From an uncultured Lachnospiraceae bacterium (lineage in GTDB: Bacteria; Bacillota; Clostridia; Lachnospirales; Lachnospiraceae), in contig CAJUGJ010000011.1 of assembly GCA_910586015.1 (NCBI GenBank), positions 52,635-116,634 of the forward strand: DNA of 64,000 bases, read 5' to 3'. Each line of letters starts with the position of its first letter. Position 1 is the stretch's first letter. Position numbers and translations under genes: made by a program. The notes beneath the pieces were generated by a model, which saw only the letters and a list, made by a program, of their open reading frames with translations, was not told where the DNA came from and did not search any database. Shown here piece by piece: positions 1-8,002 of the stretch.

Positions 1-610
1 CTACATGGGAAATATAGGTTCCATGGGTTACTGCAACTTCTTCTCCCTCAGAATTTTTAATAGATGGAAATGTAAGATCGGCATTATTGAATATTTCACA
101 GATATCATTCGGCGCCTGTGTTATTTCTCCTGCCATTGCCAGAAGTTTTTCTTCTTTTTCAGAAAGGATATGCTCTTTCTTTCTTCGAATTCGTGTAATA
201 TCTAATTCATATAAGCGCAATTCTTCTGACTCATTATAAAATTGTTGTAATTTCTCTTCTGGAATTGCAATTAATTCTGGATCTTGAAAAGAGCTGGCAC
301 TATTTAGAGAAACAAAAAGATTCATAACACGTCCTGCCATGATCTGATAAGAAGATACCTTCATATCTTCATCACTTTTTCGGAAAGCGTAAGAAGCAAG
401 ACGTTCTATTACCTTTGAACTTTCTTCTAAAAAATGATAATAACTCAATAGTGTCTGTGCAGATTCTCCTAACTTTCCTCTGTATGCCTCATATTGTTTT
501 GGCAACTTTTCCGCATCCTTAATTGCCTCTTCCCAAGCTGCATCATCTGCATAGAGATCTTCGGTTGCCCAAGTATACTGCTTTTCTTGTTCACTTCTCT
601 TTTTAATCAT
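1..610 (-). CDS. pepF: Oligoendopeptidase F (M3 family), N-terminal part, cut by window edge
   Basis: The gene runs off the left edge; about 203 codons of the N-terminal part are present. The start is the ATG at 610, preceded by a GGAGA ribosome binding site. The translation begins MIKKRSEQEKQYTWATEDLY; the TW-x-x-x-DLY motif near residue 13-20 is typical of the N-terminal helical lobe of M3B oligoendopeptidases. The HExxH zinc site lies beyond the window and cannot be checked. The family is cytoplasmic zinc metallopeptidases that cut short peptides. The next gene upstream on this strand (Gx-type membrane protein) ends about 11 bases away, so they may be cotranscribed. The assignment rests on overall N-terminal similarity only. 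Confidence 0.8.
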   Translation of the reverse strand, partial: MIKKRSEQEKQYTWATEDLYADDAAWEEAIKDAEKLPKQYEAYRGKLGESAQTLLSYYHFLEESSKVIERLASYAFRKSDEDMKVSSYQIMAGRVMNLFVSLNSASSFQDPELIAIPEEKLQQFYNESEELRLYELDITRIRRKKEHILSEKEEKLLAMAGEITQAPNDICEIFNNADLTFPSIKNSEGEEVAVTHGTYISHV

Positions 611-621
611 CGTTCTTTCTC

Positions 622-1128
622 CTACTTTTGAAATTTTAAAATATGATTCATTTTCTTTACTACCATTGCCCCTAAAAGACCTATAATAAGTCCTGAAACA
701 ATTCCTCCAATTAATAAAATAGGAAGATAGTATAATACATTTCCAAGTACCAAAGTGGCAATAAGAATCTGACCAATATTATGTCCTACTCCCCCTGCAA
801 CACTGACACCTACTATTCCAAATTGCTTTGTATGTTTTAAAAACAGCATTAGAAGAAAACTGATCAATACTCCGCCAAAGCTATAGATCATCATAGAAAT
901 ACTGTTAAATGTAAATCCCGCCAATACTACTCGTATCACTGCAATTACTGCTGCCTGCTTTGCACCAAAAAGATAAAGAGCTGCTAAAATAACAATATTA
1001 GCAAGTCCTAGTTTCATTCCCACAGTTTGAGCAGGTAATACAAAAATACTCTCTATATAACTTAATATAAAAGCAAGAGCAGTCAACATTCCAAATAGTG
1101 CTACTTTTTTTGCCTTACCCTCTGGCAC
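622..1128 (-). CDS. Gx transporter family / heptaprenyl diphosphate synthase component I-like membrane protein
   Basis: A 168-residue, strongly hydrophobic protein with about five membrane segments. It has the glycine-rich stretches (GVGHNIGQ near residue 115, GGIVSGLIIGLLGAMVVKK near 142-160) of the Hpre_diP_synt_I (HepS1/Gx) family. The family is often annotated as a heptaprenyl diphosphate synthase component, but its membrane topology suggests an S-component-like transporter; the substrate is unknown. The start is a GTG at 1128 with GAGGGG upstream. It follows the NusG domain II gene by 21 bases, a neighbour pair commonly seen in Firmicutes, so the two probably form one transcript. Function remains an inference. 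Confidence 0.75.
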   Translation of the reverse strand: MPEGKAKKVALFGMLTALAFILSYIESIFVLPAQTVGMKLGLANIVILAALYLFGAKQAAVIAVIRVVLAGFTFNSISMMIYSFGGVLISFLLMLFLKHTKQFGIVGVSVAGGVGHNIGQILIATLVLGNVLYYLPILLIGGIVSGLIIGLLGAMVVKKMNHILKFQK

Positions 1129-1149
1129 TTAACAATTCCCCTCTTTCAC

Positions 1150-1515
1150 TTATTGTACTACTGTATCTAAATCAGATACTTCTCCACCGGAAATTTCTAC
1201 TATAACCTTATGAGGCAGACAAATAATTTTTTCTCCATGATAATGAATAGACTTTTGATGAACACAGAGCTTATCTGGGCAGTCTGCTTGTATGATACTT
1301 GCAGTTCCATCCAAGATTTCTAATTTGTTTCCTCCATCTATCCCTTCAATATCAAATATTGTATTTTTAGAAAGTGAAAGTTTTGCATACTCTTTTCCAT
1401 CCACTGTCACAATTACCATACTTCCCGATTTTTGGTGATAAAGTCGATAGCCTATAAAAATTCCTACTGCTAACAGCAGTAAGACAACAACCAGAATAAT
1501 ATCATTCTTTTTCAT
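1150..1515 (-). CDS. NusG domain II-containing protein
   Basis: A 121-residue protein with one N-terminal membrane anchor (residues 5-24) and an extracytoplasmic beta domain of the NusG_II type. A C-x4-C pair (DCPDKLCVHQ, about residues 79-85) and a third Cys in IICLPHKV (about residue 99) are characteristic of this family. It is not the transcription factor NusG; only the domain fold is shared. Family members occur beside Gx membrane proteins and redox or flavin-transfer genes, and the biochemical role is not established. The ATG at 1515 has an AAAGGAG site upstream. It is the first gene of the small minus-strand group reading into pepF. Confidence 0.8.
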   Translation of the reverse strand: MKKNDIILVVVLLLLAVGIFIGYRLYHQKSGSMVIVTVDGKEYAKLSLSKNTIFDIEGIDGGNKLEILDGTASIIQADCPDKLCVHQKSIHYHGEKIICLPHKVIVEISGGEVSDLDTVVQ

Positions 1516-1627
1516 AACAGGCGGACTCCTTTCCAGTCCTCATTCCTTGATTATATACCATTTGGGATATACTATGCAAGAAGAAAAACAAAAAATCTTT
1601 TATTCGTATAGTTTTTTCAAAAAGGTA

Positions 1628-1658
1628 TTGACTCTGACGTTACGTTATACTCTATAAT
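1628..1658 (+). promoter_or_regulatory. MerR-type promoter/operator of the TipAS regulator gene
   Basis: TTGACT (1628-1633) and TATAAT (1653-1658) are separated by 19 bases, the over-long spacer typical of promoters activated by MerR proteins. The spacer lies inside an imperfect palindrome (1630-1652, centre T1641, 8 of 11 arm positions matching), placed where a MerR dimer would bind and untwist DNA. Autoregulation of the gene starting at 1684 is inferred. Confidence 0.75.
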
Positions 1659-1683
1659 ATCATTACACGGGAGGAATGAGAAT

Positions 1684-2409
1684 ATGAGAACAGTAAATGA
1701 AGTAAGTAAAATTACAGGTGTAAGTATACGTACTCTACATCACTATGATGCAATTGGTCTTTTGAAACCAACAAAGGTAACAAACGCTGGCTATCGATTG
1801 TATGACGATACCGCACTTTGTCGTTTGCAGAGTATTTTGCTTTTTCGTGAATTACAGTTTCCTTTGAAAGGAATCAAAACAATTCTGGATAATCCAAATT
1901 TTGAACCATCTAATGCACTTGAGCAACAAATTAAGCTGTTGGAATTACAGTATAAACATATAGAGAAACTTATTTCTTTTGCCCGTGAAATTCAAAAAAA
2001 AGGAGCAATAAAAATGGATTTTAATGTTTTTGACAAAAGTATTATTGAACAGTATAAGCAAGAAGTAAAAGCTAAGTGGGGTAAAAGTGAAGCATATCAA
2101 GAATTTATACAAAGAGAAAAAAATGGTCAAGATTTTGAAAAAACTGAAAAAAAGTTTATGTCCTTATTCTCTGAAATCGGTATGTTACGTGAATTACCAC
2201 CATCCGATAAAAAAGTGCAAGAAAAAATTTGTACCCTACAACGTTTCATTACAGATAACTATTATAATTGTACCAATAAAATTTTATCAAATTTAGGCCA
2301 GATGTATGTAAACGACGAGCGTTTTAAAAAAAATATTGATAGCGCTGGCGGCGAGGGAACTGCAGAATTTACAATGCAGGCAATACAGATCTATTGTTCT
2401 GCTATATAG
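1684..2409 (+). CDS. MerR family transcriptional regulator with TipAS effector domain
   Basis: 241 residues. The N-terminal winged helix is a clear MerR domain (residues 1-70: ...TGVSIRTLHHYDAIGLLKP..., then NAGYRLYDD). A linking coiled coil follows, then a C-terminal TipAS domain (about residues 120-238) that in family members binds antibiotics or other hydrophobic ligands. A bound ligand turns the dimer into an activator of a 19-20 bp spacer promoter, exactly the type of promoter found just upstream. The ribosome site is GGGAGG. No efflux pump or modification enzyme is adjacent, so it may act only on itself or on a distant target. It is isolated among minus-strand genes and is followed by a long inverted repeat. 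Confidence 0.88.
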   Translation: MRTVNEVSKITGVSIRTLHHYDAIGLLKPTKVTNAGYRLYDDTALCRLQSILLFRELQFPLKGIKTILDNPNFEPSNALEQQIKLLELQYKHIEKLISFAREIQKKGAIKMDFNVFDKSIIEQYKQEVKAKWGKSEAYQEFIQREKNGQDFEKTEKKFMSLFSEIGMLRELPPSDKKVQEKICTLQRFITDNYYNCTNKILSNLGQMYVNDERFKKNIDSAGGEGTAEFTMQAIQIYCSAI

Positions 2410-2417
2410 ATATAAAA

Positions 2418-2530
2418 ATAGAGCTGTCGTACTAAAAATGGTGATATGTTCCTTTCCAAGTGACAAGTTTTAATTAATTTTCTTGTCTACCTAGAAGGGA
2501 ACATATTCTATCTTAATATGACAGCTCTAT
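2418..2530. repeat. 113-bp nested inverted repeat, MITE-like or bidirectional terminator
   Basis: Three stem segments nest around one centre: 11 bp perfect (2418-2428 with 2520-2530), 9 bp perfect (2444-2452 with 2498-2506) and 6 bp perfect (2462-2467 with 2482-2487), with many further partial matches between. It lies between convergent genes, so it could end transcription from both sides. The length and outer terminal repeat also resemble a miniature inverted-repeat element. No convincing target-site duplication is visible. Confidence 0.6.
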
Positions 2531-2542
2531 AATATGTTCTTT

Positions 2543-3862
2543 TTAACCCTCTGATTTCATCGCTTCAATAGCACTGATCTTTGTTGCTCTTCTTGCAGGA
2601 ATATATCCCGAAATTACTCCTACACCAATTGTTCCAAATGCGGCTGCCAAAGGAAGCCACCAAGGAATCATAGATACTTTTCCTCCACTGGAATATCCAA
2701 TACTCATTAAAGAGCTAAGTAGTGTCGAACCATATTTATTGATAAAATACGAGGCGAGATAGCTAAGGGCAATTCCAATCACTCCCCCGATTAAACCAAT
2801 CATTCCGGCTTCAAATAAGAACAACTTTTTAATATCCTTAATCAAACATCCAAGTACTTTCATAATACCGATTTCTTTTGTTCTTTCATAAATTGACATA
2901 ATCATAGTATTAGCAATATTAATTGCAGATACTAACATGGCAACTGCTCCAATTGCTCCAAGTACCATTTGAAGCATATTTGCAGTTTCAATACTCGTTT
3001 CAATATACTGCATCTCACTGTTTGAACGATACCCTAAAGCTTCAATCTCTTCCTGAACTGCTGTAACGTTTTTCATATTATCTACATTGATCTGAATCTC
3101 TTCGTAGTTTTCTAAAGACTTCATCGCTTTCTTCCGATCCTCAGCTTTGAGCGTCTTTGCATATTGTGTATAGAGTTCTTTAAAATAGTTCAGATCTATA
3201 TAAATATAATAATTATATCTCCAATCGTTGGATTGAGGCATAATAACATACTCTTTTAGTCTTATATTCAATGGTTTCTTCTTTTCTGCAACCTGATAAT
3301 CATTAAAAGTAAAAGTAACTTTATCTTTGGTCAGATCAATCGTTTTAGTCTTTTGATTTCTTCCAGACCAGTAATAAAAATCCCGTAACGCGTCAGAGCC
3401 AATCGCAATGATCTGTGGTCTTTCTGGCGTTGGATAGCTTCCAGATTCTAATTTCGGAAATCCAAAAGAATCAAAAGTGGTACAGTCCATTGCATAAATT
3501 TGTGTCCATGAAGAATATTTTCCACTCTGCATTTGAACTGATTTCGAATACTTTGGAGAAACAGACTTCACATGATCAATCTCTTTCAATACACTTACTA
3601 AAGAATCATCCATTTTTTGTGTAGTAGACTGATAATTTCCATTTCCATCATCATACCAAGCATCTTTTTGAATTGTAATGATTGTCATAGAGCCATTTTC
3701 CATTACTTGTTGACGGAAGCTTTCATTCATACCAAAACCGATGGAGAACATAACTACAATGGAAATTGTTCCTATGATCATACCTATAATTGTAAGTGCA
3801 GTTCTTGCTTTTCTTCGAGTTAAGTTTCTTAATCCCATCCTTAACAAATCACTAATTTTCAT
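2543..3862 (-). CDS. ABC transporter permease, MacB/FtsX type
   Basis: I place the start at the ATG at 3862 (MKISDLLRMGLRN), which has AAGGAA upstream and overlaps the preceding stop by 11 bases, giving 439 residues; an upstream in-frame start at 3910 is less likely. The architecture is that of MacB-type permeases: one membrane helix near residues 20-43, a large extracytoplasmic MacB_PCD domain (about 45-305), then three C-terminal helices in an FtsX domain (about 310-435). The sequence IYERTKEIGIMKVLGC is the typical cytoplasmic coupling loop. It works with the ATPase encoded at 6759-7793, and the cargo or mechanical role is unknown. It is the last gene of the operon. Confidence 0.88.
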   Translation of the reverse strand: MKISDLLRMGLRNLTRRKARTALTIIGMIIGTISIVVMFSIGFGMNESFRQQVMENGSMTIITIQKDAWYDDGNGNYQSTTQKMDDSLVSVLKEIDHVKSVSPKYSKSVQMQSGKYSSWTQIYAMDCTTFDSFGFPKLESGSYPTPERPQIIAIGSDALRDFYYWSGRNQKTKTIDLTKDKVTFTFNDYQVAEKKKPLNIRLKEYVIMPQSNDWRYNYYIYIDLNYFKELYTQYAKTLKAEDRKKAMKSLENYEEIQINVDNMKNVTAVQEEIEALGYRSNSEMQYIETSIETANMLQMVLGAIGAVAMLVSAINIANTMIMSIYERTKEIGIMKVLGCLIKDIKKLFLFEAGMIGLIGGVIGIALSYLASYFINKYGSTLLSSLMSIGYSSGGKVSMIPWWLPLAAAFGTIGVGVISGYIPARRATKISAIEAMKSEG

Positions 3863-4127
3863 ATGGATCAATTCCTTTTTTAATTCTCTTCTTTGCCAAC
3901 AGAATACCAATTAAGATACTAAGTGCTAAAACTCCTCCTGTCACACCTCCAACAAATCCCCAGCTTGCTAAAAGATTATCCATTCCTCCAGAGGAATTAG
4001 AATTGGGATCCTCCATTCCTCCTAAATTCCCCATATCCATCATACTATTGCTGATCAACTCATGATTTGTTGTTAGATCATCCATCAATACATTAACTTG
4101 AAACGCATCACTGATACTAATTTTCAT
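3852..4127 (-). CDS. Small membrane protein of the ABC export operon, unknown function
   Basis: 91 residues from the ATG at 4127, which has GAGGTG six bases upstream (a start at 4139 is possible but lacks a site). It has a Met/Asn/Gly-rich extracytoplasmic stretch (about residues 30-50: MMDMGNLGGMED), one membrane helix (about 55-78) and a short basic tail. I do not recognise a family. Its 3' end overlaps the permease start, implying translational coupling, and it lies 25 bases after the CARDB protein gene. It could be a small subunit or adaptor linking permease and surface protein; that is inference from position alone. Confidence 0.65.
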   Translation of the reverse strand: MKISISDAFQVNVLMDDLTTNHELISNSMMDMGNLGGMEDPNSNSSGGMDNLLASWGFVGGVTGGVLALSILIGILLAKKRIKKGIDPYEN

Positions 4128-4152
4128 TTTACACCTCATTTCTGCACTTTAA

Positions 4153-6684
4153 TTAGACTTGATCTTGCTTTAATAATTTCTTTTTATGAAGTTTAATTCC
4201 AATCATCCTTACTACTGGAATTACAACCACTAAAATTCCTGCTTGAATTACAAGAAATAGCCAAAGTGGAAGAATTGGTTTTACAGTTTCTGTTGGAGAC
4301 ACATCAACAGGTATGTTCCAGTCACCCATATTATCATCCATCCCGGGATCATAGGCAGCATTTACATAGACATCATTAAATTCCTGTTCCTGTGTTACTT
4401 CATCGCCATTACTATCTTCATAGTGAATAATAATCTTTCCAGAACAAGTTCCTTCTTTATTTGGAAGAACCGTTAATTCCGGTTGTTCATAAGATCCAGC
4501 AGAGATTGTTCCTAAATAAAACATTGTTCCAGTACTTAAAGTAAAATCACCTTCTAGTGTAAAATAAACATTATTTAGTGGAGATTTTCCCATATTATAA
4601 AAGTCAAATACCATTGCTGTTTCAACATTTACAGTTGGTGTATCCCAATTACCGACAGAAACATTCTGAACTACAGGTCTTGCATTTTCTACTGCCTGTA
4701 ATTTGATTGTTGCTGTTTCTATTGTTCCCTCTTCTTTTCCCTCTATCACTGGCATATCGTCATATTCATATGCCAATGTTATTTCAATTTCATAGGAATT
4801 TGTTGCAGTATCATTTTTAACCTTCATTGGCAATGTATTTGTTCGTGTTTCCCCCGGAGCAATTTTATCAATATAAAAACTATTGCTTCCCTCTGATACA
4901 GAAAATACATCATCTTTTTGTTTCACAGTAACTGTTATATTTCTAGCTGACTTTGAAGCATGTGTATTTTTTAAGTCAAAATGAAGCTCAAATGTTGAAC
5001 CTGCTTTTAATTCCTCTTTATCTGTCCCGAAATCTGTAACAATTAATTTTGGTTTACTCTTACTACTATCATCATCTTTTTCTTTATCATTTTTAACATT
5101 TAAAATATAAAATGTAGCTGTTTCCTGTAAAGCTTCATTATTCTCGCTCTTATATTCACAAGATATTTTTAATGGATTTGTTCCCTCTGAAATTCCTTTT
5201 CCCACTTTAAACTTCATACTAACCTGTACTTTTGCACCAGGTTCTAAATTTCCTAAACTCTTATATGGATCAGAAGTCAATGGTTCGAATCCATTGGAAG
5301 ATAGTTCATCTCCTCTAACTCTAACTTCTTTTGCAGTATTATTTCCTTTATTCGTAATAGAAAATGTAAGTGTAACGGTTTCTCCTGCCGATGGACTGGA
5401 AGGACTTTGAACAGCATTATCCATTATCAATTCATTGATAAGTTTATCTTCTTCTTCCTGCTTATCCTTTTTTATCATTAAATATATAATAGCTTGTGCA
5501 GTATGAGGTTCATCTTCTTCTTTTTGATTACTATCTTTATAAGAAACTTGTACTGTAAATTCTTTTAGTCCCTCTGACACTGCATCTGTAATTCGTAGAG
5601 GCAATTCTAATTCGGTCTTATCATTTGGTTCTAAATCTTGTACAGATAAAGTTTGGGTTTCATAATCTTCAATAATACCTTCATCTTTACCCGTTCCTTT
5701 AATAATACTGACCTGAACATTTGTAGCTTTTAAAACACCTATATTTTCAAGATTTACTTTTAAAGAATGAGAAGTTCCTGGCTTAATATCCTCTTCATAC
5801 TTTTCACCCTTAATTTCAATTTTTGCATCTTCTTTTGATGATGCTTCTTCCTTCTTTTTAATTGTAACATATAAGTTTTCAGTAGATGTTTTTTCCTCGC
5901 CATCTTCATCTTTATAACTAAAATTAACAGTTAACGTTTTAAGACCTTCTGTAGCAGTAGATAAAACGGTAGCCGGAAGTGTCACTTTACTATTTCCACC
6001 ACTTTTTAAATCACCGAGTTTTTGACTTTTTACAGAATATGCAGGCACAATTCCCGATTCCCCAAATTCTAAACTAAAATATGTATTTAAGGCTGTAATT
6101 TCACCCTCGTTTTTTACATTAAAATTAATATTAAAAGTTTCTCCAATAAAAATATCTTCTGTATCATAAGTAATATCACTAATCGTAATCTGTGCTGGTG
6201 CTTTTTCTTTTGTCACACGTACTACCATAGGAATATTACATGATTTTATATTATAAGATCCTGTAGATTCATTATAATCACCATACTCATAACTGGTATA
6301 GGACGCCTTGATGGACATATTATAAGTTCCAATTTTTGCTGTTTCTTTCATAACAATATCAAACTCAAGATAGGCTTTTTCTCCTACTGCCAATCCCATA
6401 ATCTCACCAACTGTATTATCTTTTTTCAAAGTTACATTGGTGATTTTAAATGGTGCACCATCTGGTACTTCTCCTGAAAAGGTAGGTGCTGAAATATATA
6501 CACTTAGAGCACGTACTGGAACTTTTACATGTGTTGTCGTTCCCGGAATAGCTTCTACCTCTCTTGACACACCACTTTCCAAATCCATAAACAGATCGTC
6601 TGCCTTTACTGTCTGAAAACCGCCGAGCAGTCCAATACACATGACAAACACTAAGATTGCTGCGACAAATCTCTGCTTTTTCAT
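4153..6684 (-). CDS. Large CARDB/COG1361-like surface protein with signal peptide and C-terminal anchor
   Basis: 843 residues. A signal peptide (1-28, ending near VKADD) is followed by about six repeated beta-sandwich units of roughly 110-125 residues. Each has a core resembling CARDB/COG1361 domains (phrases such as FNVKNEGEITALN, FSITNKGNNTAKEVRV, FDLKNTHASKSARN) and ends in an xxKxLTVxxSYKDEDG-type strand. A single hydrophobic helix (about 808-830) and a basic tail KLHKKKLLKQDQV anchor it in the membrane. Such Ig-like proteins occur beside MacB-type transporters in Clostridia; a role in cell-surface adhesion or as extracellular partner of the transporter is inferred. Overall composition is acidic and Lys-rich. 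Confidence 0.8.
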   Translation of the reverse strand: MKKQRFVAAILVFVMCIGLLGGFQTVKADDLFMDLESGVSREVEAIPGTTTHVKVPVRALSVYISAPTFSGEVPDGAPFKITNVTLKKDNTVGEIMGLAVGEKAYLEFDIVMKETAKIGTYNMSIKASYTSYEYGDYNESTGSYNIKSCNIPMVVRVTKEKAPAQITISDITYDTEDIFIGETFNINFNVKNEGEITALNTYFSLEFGESGIVPAYSVKSQKLGDLKSGGNSKVTLPATVLSTATEGLKTLTVNFSYKDEDGEEKTSTENLYVTIKKKEEASSKEDAKIEIKGEKYEEDIKPGTSHSLKVNLENIGVLKATNVQVSIIKGTGKDEGIIEDYETQTLSVQDLEPNDKTELELPLRITDAVSEGLKEFTVQVSYKDSNQKEEDEPHTAQAIIYLMIKKDKQEEEDKLINELIMDNAVQSPSSPSAGETVTLTFSITNKGNNTAKEVRVRGDELSSNGFEPLTSDPYKSLGNLEPGAKVQVSMKFKVGKGISEGTNPLKISCEYKSENNEALQETATFYILNVKNDKEKDDDSSKSKPKLIVTDFGTDKEELKAGSTFELHFDLKNTHASKSARNITVTVKQKDDVFSVSEGSNSFYIDKIAPGETRTNTLPMKVKNDTATNSYEIEITLAYEYDDMPVIEGKEEGTIETATIKLQAVENARPVVQNVSVGNWDTPTVNVETAMVFDFYNMGKSPLNNVYFTLEGDFTLSTGTMFYLGTISAGSYEQPELTVLPNKEGTCSGKIIIHYEDSNGDEVTQEQEFNDVYVNAAYDPGMDDNMGDWNIPVDVSPTETVKPILPLWLFLVIQAGILVVVIPVVRMIGIKLHKKKLLKQDQV

Positions 6685-6758
6685 TCCTCATTCCTCTGCT
6701 TTCTTTTTCATTCTATAATATTATACTACCCTCATTTATTAACTCCCGTTTTTATATT

Positions 6759-7793
6759 TTAGTCGCTTTTTCTTTTGTGTTGCCGTTTGTGTTCGACTTT
6801 TTGTGCGGGATCTTTTTTCGTTTCTTTTTTATCGTCTTTCTCTGTAGATGTTTGTTTCTGTTCAGCAATTACTTCTTTTTCTGTAGATGTTTGTTGTTGT
6901 TCAACAACTATGTCTTGGGTGATTGTTGGCTTTTCTGTAATTGTCTCCTGCTTTTGCTCAACTAGTTCTTTATTCTCCTTTTCTTCCACTTTTTGTTCTT
7001 CCGACGCAGTTTCTTTATTTTCGGCTGCCGACGCAGTCTCTGCGACAGTCTCTGCGGCAGAAACTGCTTCTACCTGTGCTACTTCTTTAGGATGTTCTAC
7101 AATCTCAACATTTTGAATCTTTCCATCTAGAATATGTATAATTTTATCTGCAAATGCTGCCAAACGAGGATCATGTGTTACCATAACAATCGTCTGTTGA
7201 TTTTCTCTTGCAATGGATTTAATCAGATCCATAACTTCCATTGTAGTTTTAGTATCCAAATTTCCTGTTGGTTCATCGGCAAAAACAATTTCTGGTTTTG
7301 CTACAAATGCCCTTGCAATACCAACTCTTTGCTGTTGACCACCACTCATTTCTTTTGGTCGATGTTTTAATCTTGCTTTTAGCCCAACCTTAATAAGCAT
7401 ATCCCTTGACATTTTTCTTCTTTTTCGGCGTGGTACTTTTTTAAATACTAATGGAAATTCTACATTCTCTAATGCTGTCATCGAACCAATCAAATTATAA
7501 GATTGAAATACAAATCCAAGGTATCTCTGTCTAAATCTAGCGAGATTATTCTCACTCATTTTATGAATCTTTCTACCCTTTATAATAATTTCTCCGCTAG
7601 TTACCTTCTCAATTCCTGCCATTAGGTTCAAAAGCGTCGACTTACCAGAACCGGAAGTACCTAACAGACAACAGAATTCTCCCTTCATAATGTCGAAGCT
7701 GACTCCATCTACCGCACAAATCCGTTCAGAGCCCATTCGATAGATCTTTTTAACATTTTTCACCTCGACGGCCTTTTCCGTATTCTGCTTCAC
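6759..7793 (-). CDS. ABC transporter ATP-binding protein with long low-complexity C-terminal tail
   Basis: 344 residues from a GTG start at 7793 with AGGGGG upstream. Residues 8-232 form a LolD/MacB-class ATPase: Walker A GTSGSGKST (45-53), Q-loop FQSYN, signature MSGGQQQR (149-156), Walker B IVFADEP (169-175), switch His in MVTHD. Residues about 236-344 are an unusual extension rich in Glu, Lys, Gln and Thr with repeats of QTSTEK. It ends in a strongly basic KVEHKRQHKRKSD. The core energises the permease encoded downstream; the tail is not needed for ATPase function in relatives and may dock a partner or the cell wall or nucleic acid. It is the first gene of the operon. Confidence 0.88.
   Translation of the reverse strand: MKQNTEKAVEVKNVKKIYRMGSERICAVDGVSFDIMKGEFCCLLGTSGSGKSTLLNLMAGIEKVTSGEIIIKGRKIHKMSENNLARFRQRYLGFVFQSYNLIGSMTALENVEFPLVFKKVPRRKRRKMSRDMLIKVGLKARLKHRPKEMSGGQQQRVGIARAFVAKPEIVFADEPTGNLDTKTTMEVMDLIKSIARENQQTIVMVTHDPRLAAFADKIIHILDGKIQNVEIVEHPKEVAQVEAVSAAETVAETASAAENKETASEEQKVEEKENKELVEQKQETITEKPTITQDIVVEQQQTSTEKEVIAEQKQTSTEKDDKKETKKDPAQKVEHKRQHKRKSD
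6835..6925. repeat. Imperfect tandem repeat inside ATPase C-terminal tail
   Basis: Two copies of a roughly 42-base unit, each containing TCTGTAGATGTTTGTT, encode the repeated QTSTEK/EQ-rich segments of the ATP-binding protein tail. Repeat-driven length variation between strains would be expected. Confidence 0.55.
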
Positions 7794-7949
7794 CTCAACC
7801 CCCTCTTTCTTTTCTTCAAATTTCTGCCCTACTAATGGTATCTTATTTTTCTTAAAATAAGAATAGGTTAAATCTTAATTTTTTATTACTTTTCCTTCCT
7901 AATATTATATACTACTAAACCACTCTTCTAACACTTTTTCAAAGCTAAA

Positions 7950-7989
7950 ATACACCGGAAATCGTTTGCTTAAACATCTTCCGGCGTAT
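7950..7989 (-). terminator. Terminator after AI-2E-type permease gene
   Basis: An 11-bp stem (7979-7989 with 7950-7960, one G-U pair) around an 18-base loop. On the minus strand it is followed by an ATTTTAG run, just downstream of the stop at 8003. Confidence 0.65.
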
Positions 7990-8002
7990 CTATCTTCTTG
8001 TA

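Noticed and set aside
6657..7116. Two plus-strand frames opposite the ABC ATPase tail
   Set aside because: Cys/Phe/Ser-rich shadows of the repetitive tail on the real coding strand.
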